DNA of 64,000 nucleotides from UBA1672 sp050633505 (lineage in GTDB: Bacteria; Pseudomonadota; Alphaproteobacteria; Micavibrionales; Micavibrionaceae), in NCBI GenBank assembly GCA_050633505.1, contig JBOEGQ010000005.1, positions 62,001-126,000 on the forward strand, written 5' to 3'. Positions 17,460-27,486 of the stretch are shown here, piece by piece. Below the pieces are notes generated by a model. The model was not told where the DNA came from. It did no database searches and saw nothing but the letters and a program-made list of their open reading frames with translations. Within the stretch, counting starts at the first letter, position 1. The number at the start of each line of letters is the position of its first letter. The translations under genes were made by a program, and so were the position numbers.

Positions 17460-18515
17460 ATGCGACGTTATACCAGACAACTTGCCTTGCCTGATCTTGA
17501 CTTGGTTAAGCAAGAGCGCCTGATGCAGGCGCATATCCTGATGGTCGGGGCAGGGGGGCTTGGCGCGGTGGCTTTGCCATATTTGGCTGGCGCGGGGATT
17601 GGGGCTATTACTATTGTTGATCATGACGAGGTTGATATTACCAATCTCCATCGTCAAACGATCTATCGCAGTGATCAGGCGGGGCAAAATAAGGCCGTGT
17701 TGGCGAAGGCATATCTGGAAGGTCTCAATCCCGAATGCACGGTAGGCGCAATAACAGATCGTTTAACAGGCAGTAATGCGGCAGATCTGGTGTCGGGGTC
17801 TTATGATGTTATTCTCGATGGGAGTGATAATTTTGAAACAAAGGCGTTGTTAAATGACCTTTCAATCTCTTTAGGTGTTCCCCTGATCAGTGCCAGCGTC
17901 AATCAGTTTTCCGGGCAGATCGGAATTTTTGAGGGGTATAGGACTGATAAGGCGTGTTATCGTTGTCTTTTCCCCAAATTCCCGACAGATGCACGTAACT
18001 GTAATGAGGCAGGAATATTGGGCAGTTCTGCCGGATTGATCGGCGTGGCACAGGCACATCTATGTCTTTCTTATTTGCTTGATATAGAGACGCGCGTGCT
18101 TGAAAATTTCTTATCATTTAATCTAAAAACGCTGGATCGGCGGGCTTTAACCGTTCATAAAGATCCTGATTGTGTTTATTGTAAGAATGCAGATGTTAAG
18201 GCGCATAAGGTACAAGTAAAGGATACGCATGTGGTTGATTTGATCTCCATTGATAATTTAAATGATGTTGAAACTGTTATTGTGGATGTGCGTCAACCTG
18301 AAGAAATACTTGCAGATCCTCTTGTGCATACGCAAATTCAGACGTCGCCATTGCATATACCCTTGCCTGAATTACTAGATCGTCTGAATGAATTGCCGGA
18401 AGGGATGCGTTGGGCATTTGTATGCGCCGGAAACATCCGAAGCCGCCAAGCAGCAGAGTATCTATCGGCGAAAGGTTACGAGAAAGTTTGTATTTTGGAC
18501 AAATTTACAATATAG
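17460..18515 (+). CDS. thiF: ThiF/MoeB-type adenylyltransferase with C-terminal rhodanese domain
   Basis: An E1-like enzyme that adenylates the ThiS C-terminus. Residues ~25-45 hold the nucleotide-binding GAGGLGAVALPYLAGAG; the zinc site is formed by CYRC and CVYC pairs; DHDEVDITNLHRQ is the family signature. The last ~100 residues form a rhodanese-like domain (VIVDVRQPEE, then VCAGNIRS with the active-site Cys), which can relay sulfur as a persulfide. Such fusions serve thiamine or molybdenum-cofactor synthesis; the operon points to thiamine. No thiE, thiC or thiD gene is present in this window. Confidence 0.87.
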   Translation: MRRYTRQLALPDLDLVKQERLMQAHILMVGAGGLGAVALPYLAGAGIGAITIVDHDEVDITNLHRQTIYRSDQAGQNKAVLAKAYLEGLNPECTVGAITDRLTGSNAADLVSGSYDVILDGSDNFETKALLNDLSISLGVPLISASVNQFSGQIGIFEGYRTDKACYRCLFPKFPTDARNCNEAGILGSSAGLIGVAQAHLCLSYLLDIETRVLENFLSFNLKTLDRRALTVHKDPDCVYCKNADVKAHKVQVKDTHVVDLISIDNLNDVETVIVDVRQPEEILADPLVHTQIQTSPLHIPLPELLDRLNELPEGMRWAFVCAGNIRSRQAAEYLSAKGYEKVCILDKFTI

Positions 18516-18609
18516 AAAGAAGTCTATGTGAGAATACAGAGGTGTTTTCACATGTATTAAACGGAACATAATACAAATTCCGAAAAATAAACGGGTAATT
18601 TCTTAAGTA

Positions 18610-19521
18610 ATGTCTTTTTCACGTCAATCATCATATCAGCAGCTATGCAGGGCTTTTTTTGATTTGGTCGGTCCACATCATGAGAGTACATATCATGGGC
18701 CGCCGGACAAGCGTAACTTCCCGGAAAAAATGGATGTGCAAACATTCGGTGATGCACTGACGCGTGACTTGTTTAAAAAACGTTATATCAAGCCGGAACC
18801 AATATATACGCAAGGCGGTATTCTTGCGTATGAGGCTCTGTCCCGCCCCGAAGATAATGAGGGGAAAACTTATTCAATCGGGCCGGTCACAAAAATGGCA
18901 TATGATTTGGGGTTGGCAGAGGAGGTGGACAGCGTCCTTTGCTCTAACGCGTTGACTGTTGCGATAAACAATCCGGATAAAACGCCTGTGACATTGAATA
19001 TGTCGGTTCAATCTGTTTTGTCTCTCGATTTTTGGAATAGGATTGAGCCAAAAATGGAAAGGCTTGGATTTCATAATATAATTTCGGAAATCCTTGAGCA
19101 TGATGTCGCATTGGATGCAGATATTTCTTATCTTGAAGAGCTTAAAAGACAAGAATTACGTTTTGCGCTGGACGATCTTTCGACTGGAGAGGGGCACGGC
19201 CGTCGTTTGGAGGTGTTCGGAGATCTTGTTGATTTTGTCAAAATTGATGGCCCGTTGGTGCGTGCCTATTTTGAAGGTGAGTATACTGATGAGGAAAAAA
19301 CCTACACACGCGCAGATTTTGAAGGCCTTATAGAAAAAGTTGCGGCACACGCATCACATGCCAAAATCATTGCAGAGCGCGTCTATAATAAAGAAGAGGC
19401 GCAGAAGCTTTTTGAAATCGGTATTACAGGTGTACAAGGATGGCATCTAAAAGATGAAGACTTTGTCCCGATATTGCCTAAGGGCAACGTACAAAATGCC
19501 GAAACCCCAACCGTATCTTAG
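18610..19521 (+). CDS. EAL-domain protein, probable c-di-GMP phosphodiesterase
   Basis: A 303-residue cytosolic protein with an EAL domain from about residue 60 to 290. The key residues appear intact: EALSR (the EAL motif itself), N in TLNMS, E in SEILEHD, the DD pair in ALDDLSTG, K in VKIDG, E in IIAERV and Q in GVQGWH. It may therefore hydrolyse c-di-GMP. The N-terminal ~60 residues match no sensor I know, and there is no membrane segment. It is not obviously in an operon; the next gene is 300 bases away. The ribosome-binding site at 18610 is weak, and a later start is possible. Confidence 0.82.
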   Translation: MSFSRQSSYQQLCRAFFDLVGPHHESTYHGPPDKRNFPEKMDVQTFGDALTRDLFKKRYIKPEPIYTQGGILAYEALSRPEDNEGKTYSIGPVTKMAYDLGLAEEVDSVLCSNALTVAINNPDKTPVTLNMSVQSVLSLDFWNRIEPKMERLGFHNIISEILEHDVALDADISYLEELKRQELRFALDDLSTGEGHGRRLEVFGDLVDFVKIDGPLVRAYFEGEYTDEEKTYTRADFEGLIEKVAAHASHAKIIAERVYNKEEAQKLFEIGITGVQGWHLKDEDFVPILPKGNVQNAETPTVS

Positions 19522-19822
19522 AATGCGATTGATCTGAATATTGAAGTTGCAAAGACATTTAATCTACAGAAATGTGTAAGATAAGGCGAAATAATTATTG
19601 TCATATCCACAGATTTGTTCTCTTGCCTACGATTGTAAACACCATTAGATTATCAATCCAAAGAGGTGTGGTAAGTGTGGAAATAATTGTAGGAATATTT
19701 GTCTGAAACGTTAGGGAATCTATCATGGATTCCTACGCTGTAATTTGTATCTGGACAAATATCAAAATCCCCTTCTAACCATAGTTCTTGTGAAATTACT
19801 GCGCTTGGAAAGGTGACCGCTC
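19522..19822. promoter_or_regulatory. Upstream region of the RTX gene with imperfect inverted repeat
   Basis: No gene is seen in these 301 bases. TAGGGAATC (19712-19720) and GATTCCTA (19728-19735) form an imperfect inverted repeat with a seven-base spacer, about 90 bases before the RTX gene start. It might be an operator. The stretch otherwise looks like an ordinary AT-rich promoter region. Confidence 0.3.
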
Positions 19823-22800
19823 ATGTCTAATGACCCAACTTATTATTTAGCTTCTGATTTAACACTCGCAACATTTATGAGTAATTTACAATCGGATGTT
19901 GAGAGTGGCTCTCTGGCGGCATTCATGACGCATATTCAAAACGCTATCCCTAAGAATGCGCCTCCACACGTCGTGTCCACGTTTTTTGTTGTACAAACTT
20001 TGTCCGGTGTAAAAACAAGTGTTGAAGTTGAATTGCAATATGACGGTAGTGGGTCGGTTCATTTTGTTTCAAACCCGGATGTAACCTTTAAATTATATGA
20101 GGCTGTCGGCGTTAATATTGCCACGGGCGCTGTTATTGGGTTGTTTGCCGCTTTGGCAGGCGTGCCGGCGCTGACCGGTTTACCGTTGCTTGCTGTGGGG
20201 ATTGGGGCGACGGCGTTATACAACAGGTTTCTGGCGGAAGATGTTTTTAACGCATATGAAACGATTAAAGGCACAGTCGATACAGACATACAGCTAAAAG
20301 ATGCAAGCGGTAATATTCTTGCAGGTGCGATCTATGAAGATGGTTTGGATAGTCAAGATGTGCTTGCAGCAGTAGAAGAGCTGATTGTTTCTCCTGGGGG
20401 GCATCCGGATTATCCGGTTGCAACGGTGAATGATAGAATTGAGATCTTTAAAGCAACAGATGATGAGCCATGGGAGGTCGTGAAATTTTATGATACCGCT
20501 ATGCTCGAGGCAATTGCAGATGCATTTAACGCAACTGGCAGTGTTTCCGGTGTTGTCGCAAATGGCGTGAACAACCAGTATTATGCGGAGGCGACGGTAA
20601 ATGGTGAAACCGTGGAATGGCTTTTTGCACGACTTAAGATAGATGGCCATTGGATTGCTGACTTCGCCAATACGACACAGGATCTATTTGTTCTGGACCA
20701 AGGTTTTTATAGTTCCGGGGATAATACTGGGTTATCTGCACATCCAGAGGCGATTGCATATTATGACGCAAATCAGACTCTACAAAATAGTCAGGATTAC
20801 ACCGTAGTTTATCTGGGAGATGATACGGCGAATACTGATTTGGTCGGAAATGATCTGGATAATGTCATATTTGGTCTGGATGGGGATGACGTTCTGACGG
20901 GTGGCGCGGGGCGTGACTATCTGATTGGTGGAGATGGGGATGATGCCCTGTATTCTTCGGTTAATGCCGGTGGTCTTGAAGGGGACTTTTATTATGGTGG
21001 GAATAAGAAGACGACAGATAACCTGTCAGATGAGGACGTCTTAATCTACCAAAATGTTGGATTTGGTATTACGATTCAGTGGCATAATATGGCGGATCGA
21101 TTGGCGCGTGCTTACCAAACTGATGGGCTGGAATTTGCAGAAGACAATCCAGAATTTATTCCGACCTATGATACGTTAAATTCAATTGAGAGCATCATTC
21201 TTACAAATTATGCAGACCATATTATAATTGATCAAATGCCGATTTATGACATGACACTCCTTGGACGGGGTGGGGGTGATATCCTTGATTTGTCCGAAAT
21301 TAATACTGGTCTGACCTTTGATATATTTGGAACTGCATTCAATGGAAATGTAGGCAATATTGAATTTACGAACTTTACACACTTCATTGGCGGTAGTGGG
21401 AATGACGTGTTTGAGGATTCTCAAGGGTTTGAAGAGTATGAGGGATCACAAACCTATGACGGGGGTGATGGCGTTGATTTCGTTGATTACTCAGAGAGTA
21501 GTACGCATGTTGTTGTGAATCTGAGAGACGGACATGTTTGGAATGCATATGCCGGGCGGAGCGGGTTTGCAAAAGATATTATTATTGATATCGAGCAAAT
21601 AAAGGGCACGACGGGCAATGACTATTTCTATGCCAAGGAAGGTATGACCGGTGTCCGTTTTGATGGTTATTCGAATCAGGATTACATCAATGAACATGGT
21701 GTTGCTGTAACCGGGCGCGATAAGGTCGATTTCTCTGACTATCTCCGAATTGCAGAAGATGTGCAAGGGCCACCAAATCCCAATGGTATCACTGTTTCTC
21801 TTGGTAATGGTGGAAATGGAAGTGGAACAGACAGTCTCGGCGGTAGCGTTACGTTGATCAGTATTGAAGAGATCATTGGAACCTCGGGGAATGATATTAT
21901 TTCGGGGGGCGGTGGATCAAACTGGTTCTTTGGAATGGGGGGGGCTGATGATATTTCTTCAGGTTCCGGTAATGATCATTTAAGTGGCGGTAGTGGGAAT
22001 GATGTTTTGAATGGTGGTTCTGGTGATGACATTTATTACTTTGGTTGGCGCGGAGAAGGCGGTGTTGATCAGATTACTGATAGCAGTGGTACAGATACGA
22101 TTTATTTTGGTGAAAGTCATAATTTCGGTTCACACGGATTTGTCCGTGATGAGGTGAATGATCGTTTGATTATTTCAAATGTCGCAGAAGTGAATGATCA
22201 GGATGCCATTGAATTTGTGAAATATGTCGACGGCGCGATTTTTGCTGTTGAGGGGTTGGGGCTTTCATTCTCTCAAGACTTTGGGAATGACTATCCGCGT
22301 CCGCCTGCAAGTCCAGAAGGCATTACTTTTATTGGGAATGACTTTATTGATCTCGATAATAATGGGTTGCCTGATGAGAATATCGTGGATGTTATAAGCG
22401 GTACACAGGATGGTGACTATCTTGACGGGAATGTAGGTGATGACACGTTATCGGGTGAGGGGGGTACGGATACACTTCATGGCGGCTCTGGTAATGATGT
22501 TCTGAATGGCGGTGATGGTGATGATACACTGTCCGGTGGTTCCGATGATGATACTTTGCATGGGGGCGGTGGATTTGATGGTCTTTCAGGAGGTGAGGGT
22601 GTAGATACCCTTTACGGGCAAAATGGTAATGATTTTCTGGATGGTGGTGATGGTGACGATCATCTGGACGGTGGTGCGGGGAGTGATATTCTGCATGGTG
22701 GAAGTGATGATGATGACTTGCGTGGGGGCGGTGATGATGATGATTTGCATGGAGGAAGTGGTGAAGACACGTTAGACGGGCAAGATGGGAATGATTTACT

Positions 22801-25800
22801 GGAAGGTGGTTTGGGTGCTGACACTCTTAATGGGGGGCAAGGGAACGATGCCTTATATGCCAATAATGAGAGTGACTTGTCGGTAATCGATTTTGATGTT
22901 GATACTCTGGAAGGTGGTGATGGGAATGACTTCCTGTATGGCTCCGGCGGTGGTGATATTTTGCGAGGTGGTGAAGGATATGACCAGTTAGTAGGGCAAC
23001 ATGGTGACAAACTATATGGTGGAAATGGTGAAGACAAACTATATGGTGGGACTGATACGATCTTAGATGGTGGTGCGGGCAATGACTTCCTTTATGGTTC
23101 TGGATTGGGTGTATCTTATATTGTAAGTGGCGGAACCGATGTTATCTCTGATCGTGCACAAGACAGTACTTTGGTCTTTAATAGTGGTAGTGTTGATAGC
23201 TTATCATTCTTCCGTGCGGCTAATGGCTCATTGATTATTGAGAAGGCAATAGGCGAGACTGTGATCATTGTTGATTACTTTAATGGTCATACAGTCGATC
23301 ATATAAGTTTCGACGGTGGAAATACGCACGTATCTTTCGCTTATGTTATTGACACGATAGAGTTTTTTAATGATCCGGTAGACACTGATAGTGGCACATA
23401 TAGTCCGCAAACATATAATGGTGGTGATGAAAATAATATTTATAATGTCACGACCAGCGGTGATCACGTCAATCTCGGTAAGGGTTCAAACCGAATAGGG
23501 TTTAAGCCTATTGATCTTGATGTTGAGGTGTTTGTTGCAAGTGAAGTAGATAACGAACAAGACACAATACGTCTGTATAATGTTCAGTCATTTGATGATG
23601 TGCAGCTGATATATGAAAACGGCCGTATGGCGCTATATAACGGTACGAACAGAGTTGTTCTTCAAGATGCCTTGGATGATGGGCAAAGTGACCACTATAT
23701 TGTAGAGATCGATGGAGGCTCACTTCTGAATTTATCCCAGATGAATTTGATTTTAAGAGGGGATAGCGTCGGTGACCTAAACGGATATTCTGTTAATGAC
23801 ACGATATATGCCGATGATGATGGATCGAATATTAGCGGACTCACCGGTAATGATATAATCTTCGGAGGGGCAGGCGCGGATCTTCTGGACGGTGGCGAAG
23901 GGGATGACACCATCTCAGATGGTGCGGGTGATGATATCATTTATGGGGGCGCCGGCGTAGACATTCTGGTCGATCAGGAGGGGAACGACACATACTACGT
24001 TGATGTGTCTGATACCGTGGTGTTTGGTGAAGGTACAAATACAGTTATTCTGGATAATGACGAAAATTATTTGACGGGATTAAGAATTGAAATTCTGGGG
24101 ACATCAAGTTTTGATGATGTTGTGTTCACAAGAATAATAGGGGACGCATCTCATGATATTACATACGCATTGAATTATGGTGGGAACAGTTTGATCGTGG
24201 ATGACTATGAGGATTTACTCGGGGCACCGACGATTGCCTTGGTTAATACCGGGCATTCGCAAATCCTATCTCAGATGACTCTGGTAACCGATGTTCGTGC
24301 ACAATCCGCGTATACTTATATTGAGCTTGGAAAGCAGCATGACGAGATATTCTATCTGAGTGCCGAAAATGATCATGTGCAGCTTACCGGTCATGATCTT
24401 GTTTATGCCGGTGATGGCGATGACGTTGTGCGTTCATTTGCGGGTATTGATGATCTTGATGGTTCTGAAACATCTTTGACCGTATATGCCGGAGAAGGAA
24501 ATGACTTTCTCTATGGCGGTCAGGGAGATGACATTATATACGGTGGTAACGGTGATGATATCGTTATTCTTGGTGTTACGAATGCAGGTGGGAATGATCT
24601 GTCAGGTGATGATTTTGTGTCTGCGGATGGTGGAAATGATCTGGTTTATCTTTCACCAAAAGGCAGTGGTAATATTGATGGCGGTGATGGGGTGGATACA
24701 GTGTCTTTTGCGACACTGTTTGATGTTCCCTCATCGACGTTAGAGATTGACTTGGCTGCGGGAATTGCAACATCTGAGACAGGCGTACTTTCTTTGTCGG
24801 GGTTTGAGAATGTTCAAGGTTCTGGCTATGCTGATCGACTGATAGGTAATGAAGAAGATAATCGTCTTGATGGATGGGGCGGTAATGATGTGGTTGAAGG
24901 TGGTGCAGGTAATGATGCATATCTTCAGGGGCATGTTGCAGGCGAAATGACCATTACCGAGACGTCAGGGGCTGATGTAATTGAATTGCAATATATGACG
25001 ATTGATCATGCGCAGTCTCTGATTATTACACAAGAGGGACTCGATCTTAAAATTGTTGCAGGTTTAACGGCCTTTGTGATCGATAATCAGCTGTCTTCGG
25101 CATCTGATGCCAAGGTGGAAACCATAAGGTTTTCTGATGGTAATACTTTGGATCTTCTGAATTATCAAAGCTGGTACGTTCCCCCTGGTGGCGATCAGGT
25201 CAATACGATTATCGCGACACCGGCACCTGAACAAATAGGTGGAAGTGTTGGGGTAACAGATACTGTTGATTACAGTGCATCCGGTGCAGTTGTTTTTGTT
25301 GATCTCCTGAACAATGTCGGGCTTGGCGGGGATGCGCAAGGTGACACATATATTTCTGTTGAGAATGTCATTGGTTCGGATATTGCCGGAGGGTCTGATT
25401 TCTTAGTTGGTGATGGCGGTGATAACACCTTGGATGGATTGGCCGGTAACGATACGTTAGTTGGTGGTGCGGGCGATGACATCCTGAATGGTGGAGATGG
25501 GGATGATACCTATATTTTCAATATTGGGGATGGTAACAACACAATTACGGAGGCTTCTGGGTTTGATGTGCTAAGGCTTGGACCCGGTATCGCATTGGGC
25601 GACGTTACATTTACACGTATCGGTGATGATCTGAGTGTTCAGATCGCCAGTGGTTTCTTGATTAAGGACTTCTTTGTTCCGGGACGTGATACTGTAGAGC
25701 AAATCATTTTTGATGATCAGAGTGTCTTTGATCTGGCCAGCCTATTGCCTTCGCCAAATGATATGTTTATCGGCACATCTGCTGTAGAAACATTTGATGG

Positions 25801-27346
25801 CGGCGATGGTATTGATACGGTTGATTACAGTGGTTCTTCTGCGGCGGTCTCTATTGATCTTCCATATGGTAATGCTTCTGGCGGGGACGCAGAGGGCGAT
25901 ACGCTCATCTCGATTGAAAATCTGATTGGTTCGGATATCGCGACGGAACGTGATTATTTATTTGGCGGTGATAATAGCAATGTTCTTCAAGGTCTTGATG
26001 GGAAAGACTTCCTGCAAGGTGGCGGTGGTGCTGATTTCATCGATGGTGGTGACGAATGGGATTATGCGATGTATACGCGTTCTGACGCGGCCGTGCATAT
26101 AAATTTGGCGACAAATGTGAATACCGGTGGTCATGCGCAAGGTGATATCCTCGTCAATATCGAGGCCATTATTGCAAGTGATTATGATGATACCTTAATC
26201 GGAAGCGTGAATAATGATTATTTCCGTGGTGAGGATGGGAATGATACCGTTTATGCTGGTGATGGTAACGATACTCTGTATGGTGGGAATGGGGATGACA
26301 TTCTTCATGGTGAAGATGATAATGACGCCATTTATGCTGGTGATGGTAACGATACTCTGTATGGTGGAGGTGGTATAGACACCCTTTATGGTGAAGGCGG
26401 TGATGATATCCTGCATAGTGATCAGGGTGGAGATACGCTTAATGGAGGCGATGGTATTGATACGGCAGATTACAGTAATTCCTCTTCCGTTGTTCATATC
26501 GATCTCTTAAATAATGTGTTTTATGGCGGTGATGCTAATGGGGATACTTTAGTCTCAATTGAGAATATTATCGGTTCAGATGCGACGTCCTATCGTGATT
26601 ATCTCTACGGAGATGATGGTGATAACGCAATCTATAGCGGCAGAGGAAGCGATTACCTGGAAGGTGGCGGTGGTGCCGACATTATCGATGGTGGTACACA
26701 TGGTTGGGATTATGCGATGTATACGCGTTCTGATGCTGGGGTAACCATTAACATGGCAACAGGTGTTCATACCGGTGGTCACGCAGAAGGCGACACAATC
26801 ACGAATATCGAGGCCATTATTGCAAGTAGCCATGACGATACATTGATTGGTTCAAGTGCGAAGGACTATTTCCTTGGGAAATCGGGGGATGATTCCCTGT
26901 ATGGCTCAGGTGGTAAGGATTATCTTGATGGTGGAGATGGTAATGATAGTGTAAATGGAGGTTCTGGCGTGGATACGCTTCATGGCGGAGATGGAAATGA
27001 TACACTTGATGGTGGTTCAAGTGCAGATAAATTATACGGTGAAGGCGGTGCGGATACGTTCCTGTTTCAGGCTGCGACTGCTCTGACTTCTGTTGATACG
27101 ATTTATGATTTTTCACTGACAGAAGAGGATAAACTGGATGTTTCTGACTTGTTGCAAGGGTATGATCCTGTTACGGATGCGATCTCAGATTTTATTCAGA
27201 TCACAGATAACGGCACGAATAGTGTTCTGTCTGTTGATGTCAATGGTGGGGCAGATAACTTTGTCCAGATTGCGACATTACGGAATGTGACGGGTTTGAC
27301 AGATGAAGATGCACTTGAAACATCTGGTAACCTAATCGCAGTCTAA
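19823..27346 (+). CDS. Giant RTX repeat protein, type I secreted
   Basis: A 2507-residue acidic protein built from many blocks of the calcium-binding nonapeptide GGxGxDxLx (largest block about nt 22390-23100, further blocks at 20840, 21880, 23830, 24400-24570, 25400 and 25960-27060), which fold as beta-rolls outside the cell. The C-terminal ~100 residues (DTIYDFSLTEEDKLDVSDLL and on) look like the RTX type I secretion signal domain. There is no Sec signal peptide. Residues ~96-135 are a strongly hydrophobic hairpin, unusual for an RTX adhesin and possibly membrane-inserting. No toxin-activating acyltransferase or T1SS genes lie nearby. It may be an adhesin, a toxin or a surface protein; no catalytic domain is recognisable. 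Confidence 0.85.
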   Translation: MSNDPTYYLASDLTLATFMSNLQSDVESGSLAAFMTHIQNAIPKNAPPHVVSTFFVVQTLSGVKTSVEVELQYDGSGSVHFVSNPDVTFKLYEAVGVNIATGAVIGLFAALAGVPALTGLPLLAVGIGATALYNRFLAEDVFNAYETIKGTVDTDIQLKDASGNILAGAIYEDGLDSQDVLAAVEELIVSPGGHPDYPVATVNDRIEIFKATDDEPWEVVKFYDTAMLEAIADAFNATGSVSGVVANGVNNQYYAEATVNGETVEWLFARLKIDGHWIADFANTTQDLFVLDQGFYSSGDNTGLSAHPEAIAYYDANQTLQNSQDYTVVYLGDDTANTDLVGNDLDNVIFGLDGDDVLTGGAGRDYLIGGDGDDALYSSVNAGGLEGDFYYGGNKKTTDNLSDEDVLIYQNVGFGITIQWHNMADRLARAYQTDGLEFAEDNPEFIPTYDTLNSIESIILTNYADHIIIDQMPIYDMTLLGRGGGDILDLSEINTGLTFDIFGTAFNGNVGNIEFTNFTHFIGGSGNDVFEDSQGFEEYEGSQTYDGGDGVDFVDYSESSTHVVVNLRDGHVWNAYAGRSGFAKDIIIDIEQIKGTTGNDYFYAKEGMTGVRFDGYSNQDYINEHGVAVTGRDKVDFSDYLRIAEDVQGPPNPNGITVSLGNGGNGSGTDSLGGSVTLISIEEIIGTSGNDIISGGGGSNWFFGMGGADDISSGSGNDHLSGGSGNDVLNGGSGDDIYYFGWRGEGGVDQITDSSGTDTIYFGESHNFGSHGFVRDEVNDRLIISNVAEVNDQDAIEFVKYVDGAIFAVEGLGLSFSQDFGNDYPRPPASPEGITFIGNDFIDLDNNGLPDENIVDVISGTQDGDYLDGNVGDDTLSGEGGTDTLHGGSGNDVLNGGDGDDTLSGGSDDDTLHGGGGFDGLSGGEGVDTLYGQNGNDFLDGGDGDDHLDGGAGSDILHGGSDDDDLRGGGDDDDLHGGSGEDTLDGQDGNDLLEGGLGADTLNGGQGNDALYANNESDLSVIDFDVDTLEGGDGNDFLYGSGGGDILRGGEGYDQLVGQHGDKLYGGNGEDKLYGGTDTILDGGAGNDFLYGSGLGVSYIVSGGTDVISDRAQDSTLVFNSGSVDSLSFFRAANGSLIIEKAIGETVIIVDYFNGHTVDHISFDGGNTHVSFAYVIDTIEFFNDPVDTDSGTYSPQTYNGGDENNIYNVTTSGDHVNLGKGSNRIGFKPIDLDVEVFVASEVDNEQDTIRLYNVQSFDDVQLIYENGRMALYNGTNRVVLQDALDDGQSDHYIVEIDGGSLLNLSQMNLILRGDSVGDLNGYSVNDTIYADDDGSNISGLTGNDIIFGGAGADLLDGGEGDDTISDGAGDDIIYGGAGVDILVDQEGNDTYYVDVSDTVVFGEGTNTVILDNDENYLTGLRIEILGTSSFDDVVFTRIIGDASHDITYALNYGGNSLIVDDYEDLLGAPTIALVNTGHSQILSQMTLVTDVRAQSAYTYIELGKQHDEIFYLSAENDHVQLTGHDLVYAGDGDDVVRSFAGIDDLDGSETSLTVYAGEGNDFLYGGQGDDIIYGGNGDDIVILGVTNAGGNDLSGDDFVSADGGNDLVYLSPKGSGNIDGGDGVDTVSFATLFDVPSSTLEIDLAAGIATSETGVLSLSGFENVQGSGYADRLIGNEEDNRLDGWGGNDVVEGGAGNDAYLQGHVAGEMTITETSGADVIELQYMTIDHAQSLIITQEGLDLKIVAGLTAFVIDNQLSSASDAKVETIRFSDGNTLDLLNYQSWYVPPGGDQVNTIIATPAPEQIGGSVGVTDTVDYSASGAVVFVDLLNNVGLGGDAQGDTYISVENVIGSDIAGGSDFLVGDGGDNTLDGLAGNDTLVGGAGDDILNGGDGDDTYIFNIGDGNNTITEASGFDVLRLGPGIALGDVTFTRIGDDLSVQIASGFLIKDFFVPGRDTVEQIIFDDQSVFDLASLLPSPNDMFIGTSAVETFDGGDGIDTVDYSGSSAAVSIDLPYGNASGGDAEGDTLISIENLIGSDIATERDYLFGGDNSNVLQGLDGKDFLQGGGGADFIDGGDEWDYAMYTRSDAAVHINLATNVNTGGHAQGDILVNIEAIIASDYDDTLIGSVNNDYFRGEDGNDTVYAGDGNDTLYGGNGDDILHGEDDNDAIYAGDGNDTLYGGGGIDTLYGEGGDDILHSDQGGDTLNGGDGIDTADYSNSSSVVHIDLLNNVFYGGDANGDTLVSIENIIGSDATSYRDYLYGDDGDNAIYSGRGSDYLEGGGGADIIDGGTHGWDYAMYTRSDAGVTINMATGVHTGGHAEGDTITNIEAIIASSHDDTLIGSSAKDYFLGKSGDDSLYGSGGKDYLDGGDGNDSVNGGSGVDTLHGGDGNDTLDGGSSADKLYGEGGADTFLFQAATALTSVDTIYDFSLTEEDKLDVSDLLQGYDPVTDAISDFIQITDNGTNSVLSVDVNGGADNFVQIATLRNVTGLTDEDALETSGNLIAV
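25790..27085 (+). repeat. Tandem 645-648-base duplication inside the RTX gene
   Basis: Two consecutive units of about 215 codons share the order VDYSxSS, IDL, GGDAxGDT, IENxIGSD, GGGGADxIDGG, WDYAMYTRSDA, GGHAxGD, NIEAIIAS, DDTLIGS. For example GATTATGCGATG at 26060 and 26708, and GAGGCCATTATTGCAAGT at 26163 and 26811, are 648 bases apart. Within the first unit a 37-base stretch is repeated exactly, 81 bases (three nonapeptides) apart, at 26250 and 26331. These repeats show recent growth of the gene by unequal recombination. Confidence 0.8.
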
Positions 27347-27365
27347 AAAGGTTTTCTATCACTGA

Positions 27366-27399
27366 AAAGCCTGCATATATATCCAATGCAGGCTTTTTT
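27366..27399 (+). terminator. Rho-independent terminator after the RTX gene
   Basis: AAAGCCTGCAT (27366-27376) pairs perfectly with ATGCAGGCTTT (27386-27396), followed by a run of T. It ends the RTX transcript 20 bases after the stop codon. Confidence 0.9.
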
Positions 27400-27486
27400 C
27401 GTAGGCTCATTATGCGCTGCTTGCCCTTGCAAATCCTTGGTGGGTATGTACATAATCTCTCTCTTTTATATTGATAGAGTATTCAC

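Noticed and set aside
22660..23082. Pro/Ser-rich 140-residue minus-strand frame inside the RTX gene
   Set aside because: It is the complement of the GGxGxD repeat codons; no start signals and no independent support.
22390..27060. Regular short repeats suggestive of a CRISPR array
   Set aside because: The periodicity is 27 bases or multiples and encodes calcium-binding nonapeptides in a continuous reading frame; there are no unique spacers.
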